A DNA stretch of 6,543 bases from assembly GCA_001821475.1 (NCBI GenBank), contig MHMF01000029.1, positions 1-6,543 of the forward strand. The letters are read 5' to 3'. The stretch comes from Candidatus Nealsonbacteria bacterium RIFCSPLOWO2_01_FULL_38_120 (GTDB lineage: Bacteria; Patescibacteriota; Minisyncoccia; Minisyncoccales; GWA2-38-27). Made by a program: the position numbers and the translations under genes. How positions within the stretch are numbered: position 1 is the first letter of the stretch; each line of letters starts with the position of its first letter. Of the stretch, positions 5,456 through 6,543 are shown one piece after another. The notes beneath the pieces are model-generated. The model made no database searches. It was not told the origin of the DNA and saw only the letters and a list, made by a program, of their open reading frames with translations.

Positions 5456-5593
5456 TTTCAATTATCAATCAATTGTTAATTTTTAAATTATCAAACTATC
5501 CCTTCTTCAATCCTCCCCTCCGATGGTCATCGGAGGGGAGGAAGAAGGCAGGGGAGAATTGAAAATTAAGTCATTGATAATTGATAATTGAAA
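5456..5593. repeat. 138-bp palindromic element between infB and rbfA
   Basis: Perfect 14-bp terminal inverted repeats (TTTCAATTATCAAT at 5456-5469, complement at 5580-5593) bound a region whose halves are further, imperfectly complementary. At the centre is a GC-rich hairpin: 15 pairs (5511-5525 with 5528-5542, 2-base gap) extended by six more (5501-5506 with 5543-5548) across a 4-base bulge. The right arm carries the tandem unit ATTGATA twice (5573-5586) and then ATTGAAAA. It has no coding capacity. It resembles a MITE or REP-type element. No T-run follows the central hairpin, so it is not a canonical terminator. Confidence 0.75.
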
Positions 5594-5604
5594 ATCGAAA
5601 ATTT

Positions 5605-5946
5605 GTGAACAAACGTTTGCTTCGGATAAATTCTTTAATACGGGACGAATTAAGCAATATTTTGTTGCGCGAAGTTGAGTTTCCCGAGTCCGTTTTGGCG
5701 ACCATTACACGGGTTGAGGTGTCGGACGATCTATTTAACGTCAATGTTTACATCTCTGTCATTCCCGATAATAAAAGAGAGCGGGTTTTTGAAATCTTGA
5801 ACAAGCTGGTTTATTTTATCCAGCAGAAATTAAACAAGCGATTAAGGGTAAGGCCTATCCCCAAAATATTTTTTAAAAAAGAGAAACTTACAGCCGGGGC
5901 GGCAAGAGTGGAGGAATTATTGGAAGAGGCGAAAAAATCTGATTGA
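5605..5946 (+). CDS. rbfA: Ribosome-binding factor A
   Basis: RbfA is a small KH-fold protein that binds the 30S subunit and helps mature the 5' end of 16S rRNA, notably in the cold. The 113-residue product has the N-terminal RINSLIRDELSNILLREVEF, the central strand ITRVEVSDDLFNVNVYISVI, and the signature QQKLNKRLRVRPIPKIFF near the C-terminus. It stops soon after KEKLTAGAARVEELLEEAKK, so it has a short tail. GTG 5605 is chosen because the sequence then begins VNKRLLRINSLIR, in register with other RbfA proteins. The TTG at 5581 would add eight residues encoded by the arm of the palindromic element. The order infB-rbfA is the widespread bacterial arrangement, but here the element separates the two. 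The stop is TGA, directly ahead of a terminator. Confidence 0.92.
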   Translation: MNKRLLRINSLIRDELSNILLREVEFPESVLATITRVEVSDDLFNVNVYISVIPDNKRERVFEILNKLVYFIQQKLNKRLRVRPIPKIFFKKEKLTAGAARVEELLEEAKKSD

Positions 5947-5959
5947 ATTTTTCACGGAC

Positions 5960-5989
5960 GGCGGTTCTCGGAGCGAGGCCGCCTTTTTT
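5960..5989 (+). terminator. Rho-independent terminator after rbfA
   Basis: GGCGG (5960-5964) and CTCG (5967-5970) pair with CCGCC (5979-5983) and CGAG (5974-5977) around the loop GAG. Six Ts follow at 5984-5989. It starts 13 bases after the rbfA stop and ends the infB-rbfA transcript. Its position also supports TGA as a true stop codon in this genome. Confidence 0.88.
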
Positions 5990-6026
5990 ATTTAACATCT
6001 GTCGGTCATTTTTTTATAGGCATAGA

Positions 6027-6062
6027 TACTCAGATTCTATACGATCGTATAGATAGTGAGTA
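6027..6062. promoter_or_regulatory. 36-bp palindrome, candidate protein-binding site
   Basis: An 18-bp perfect palindrome (6036-6053, centred on ACGATCGT) is flanked at three bases on each side by a second perfect pair, TACTCA (6027-6032) and TGAGTA (6057-6062). Thirty of 36 positions are therefore symmetric. No T-run follows. The zero-length centre disfavours an RNA hairpin and favours a dimeric DNA-binding protein. Confidence 0.5.
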
Positions 6063-6094
6063 AGTTGATTTCTGTATTTTTTATCACTGTTGTA

Positions 6095-6116
6095 AATTTA
6101 TGCGAACGCATAAATT
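6095..6116. repeat. 10-bp inverted repeat
   Basis: AATTTATGCG (6095-6104) and its complement CGCATAAATT (6107-6116) are separated by two As. It is the middle of three palindromes in this spacer. No T-run follows and no gene is adjacent, so its role is unknown. Confidence 0.45.
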
Positions 6117-6149
6117 CTTGATAGATTGTTTTATCGCTCAATATTTCCG

Positions 6150-6187
6150 GGAACATTTCCTATCACATTGATAACGGGAAATGTTCC
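6150..6187. repeat. Hairpin overlapping the tRNA promoter
   Basis: GGAACATTTCC (6150-6160) pairs with GGAAATGTTCC (6177-6187). TATCA (6161-6165) pairs with TGATA (6169-6173) around the loop CAT, leaving only ACG bulged. This gives 16 pairs covering the -35 box and most of the spacer of the promoter at 6168-6196. As a DNA dyad it could be an operator. Confidence 0.5.
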
Positions 6188-6196
6188 TGTTATATA
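6168..6196 (+). promoter_or_regulatory. Likely promoter of the tRNA-Cys/tRNA-Leu unit
   Basis: TTGATA (6168-6173) is followed after exactly 17 bases by TATATA (6191-6196). Transcription would start near 6203, some 58 bases before tRNA-Cys. No other good promoter is visible between the rbfA terminator and the tRNAs. Confidence 0.55.
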
Positions 6197-6260
6197 GGAG
6201 TAAATGGAAAAAGGAAGTTGAAAAAGAATAAAAAAATGATAAGATAAAAATAATTTAGAC

Positions 6261-6333
6261 GGCCGGGTAGCCAAGTAGCTAAGGCATTGGTCTGCAAAAC
6301 CAATATACATGGGTGCAATTCCCATCCCGGCCT
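6261..6333 (+). tRNA. tRNA-Cys (anticodon GCA)
   Basis: The acceptor stem is GGCCGGG (6261-6267) with CCCGGCC (6326-6332). The discriminator is T (6333), the base expected for tRNA-Cys. The anticodon stem TTGGT/ACCAA holds the loop CTGCAAA with GCA at 6294-6296. The T stem ATGGG/CCCAT has the loop TGCAATT, where TTC is normal at the start, so position 55 is G instead of U. The 3' CCA is not encoded (CAA follows the discriminator) and must be added by CCA-transferase. Confidence 0.95.
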
Positions 6334-6350
6334 CAAAAAAGATTGATTTT

Positions 6351-6436
6351 GCCCGGGTGACGGAATGGCATACGTACAACACTTAAAATGTTGCGGGAGC
6401 AATCCCATGTGGGTTCGAGTCCCACCCCGGGCACCA
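6351..6436 (+). tRNA. tRNA-Leu (anticodon UAA)
   Basis: The acceptor stem is GCCCGGG (6351-6357) with CCCGGGC (6426-6432), discriminator A, and an encoded CCA (6434-6436). The anticodon stem CAACA/TGTTG holds CTTAAAA with TAA at 6384-6386. A long variable arm (about 6394-6408) marks a class II tRNA. The T loop is the normal TTCGAGT. It lies 17 bases after tRNA-Cys and is probably co-transcribed with it. Confidence 0.96.
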
Positions 6437-6543
6437 ATAAGGAACTCAACGGCTTTTTCAAAGCCAGAAGGTGGGACGCGCGAAGCGCGTCCCACTGGTT
6501 TCCCCCCATTTTTCCAAACGAATTCGGATTCCCGCCTTCGGCG
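6437..6543. repeat. GC-rich hairpin pair downstream of the tRNAs
   Basis: No gene is seen here. GGCTTT/AAAGCC (6451-6456 with 6460-6465, loop TTC) is followed by a perfect 11-pair stem (6471-6481 with 6485-6495, loop GAA). Only a short T-run (6509-6513) follows after a C-run, so termination is possible but not typical. The last bases carry GAATTCGG and CCTTCGGCG, words also common in the hairpin block at 2577-2985. They suggest that a similar repeat begins at the window edge. Confidence 0.6.

Noticed and set aside
5501..5548. Strong GC hairpin after infB as a terminator
   Set aside because: No T-run follows on either strand, and it is the centre of a larger palindromic element.
5581..5604. 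TTG start for rbfA inside the palindromic element
   Set aside because: The added residues come from the repeat arm. RbfA similarity begins at the GTG at 5605.
6204..6221. Five-codon open frame MEKGS with a good GGAG ribosome site at 6197-6200
   Set aside because: It lies near the expected start of the tRNA transcript and is too short to judge. The GGAG directly abuts the -10 box, so it may not be wholly transcribed.
6131..6495. Two overlapping minus-strand open frames opposite the tRNAs, one containing GARGGTRTHMGLLP
   Set aside because: This peptide is the well-known antisense translation of a class II tRNA and appears in many false annotations. Both tRNAs fold perfectly on the plus strand.

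Overview
The window looks like a chromosome segment from an uncultured bacterium of the Candidate Phyla Radiation (Patescibacteria), probably Parcubacteria-like. This is inferred from protein character: a very short IF2 with no N-terminal extension, a DUF4446 protein, relics of a recombinase and a DUF2207 protein of types I associate with these genomes, and AT-rich genes separated by GC-rich hairpin clusters. No gene here has a convincing Shine-Dalgarno site. There is no rRNA gene, so the placement is a judgement rather than a proof.

Layout. Positions 1-763 hold a dead serine recombinase on the minus strand, closed at its 3' side by one copy of a 44-bp repeat. Its relic contains a near-consensus promoter (736-764) that fires the other way into a tight four-gene operon (806-2576): an ArsR-type repressor, a DsrE-family protein with two cysteines, a DUF302 protein with a CxxC motif, and an exported Met-rich protein with one membrane helix and a C-terminal SHOCT domain. 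The operon reads as a metal- or reactive-sulfur-responsive stress cassette. Two of its four genes appear to begin with AUA, a few bases after the preceding stop codon. From 2577 to about 2985 there is no gene but a dense run of hairpins, including a four-helix element (2669-2794) and the second exact copy of the 44-bp repeat (2818-2861). The two copies bracket the recombinase relic and the operon.

Next come an orphan promoter (3032-3059) and a DUF2207 relic with a frameshift and an internal deletion (3152-3522). The housekeeping block follows: DUF4446, infB and rbfA. A 138-bp palindromic element sits between infB and rbfA and ends only 11 bases before the rbfA start. A rho-independent terminator closes rbfA.

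The last part holds three palindromes (6027-6187), a likely promoter, tRNA-Cys(GCA), tRNA-Leu(UAA) and another GC-rich hairpin pair. infB and rbfA act together in translation initiation and 30S maturation, and the tRNAs add to this translation neighbourhood. The left 2.9 kb looks like accessory DNA that arrived by, or accumulated around, mobile sequences.
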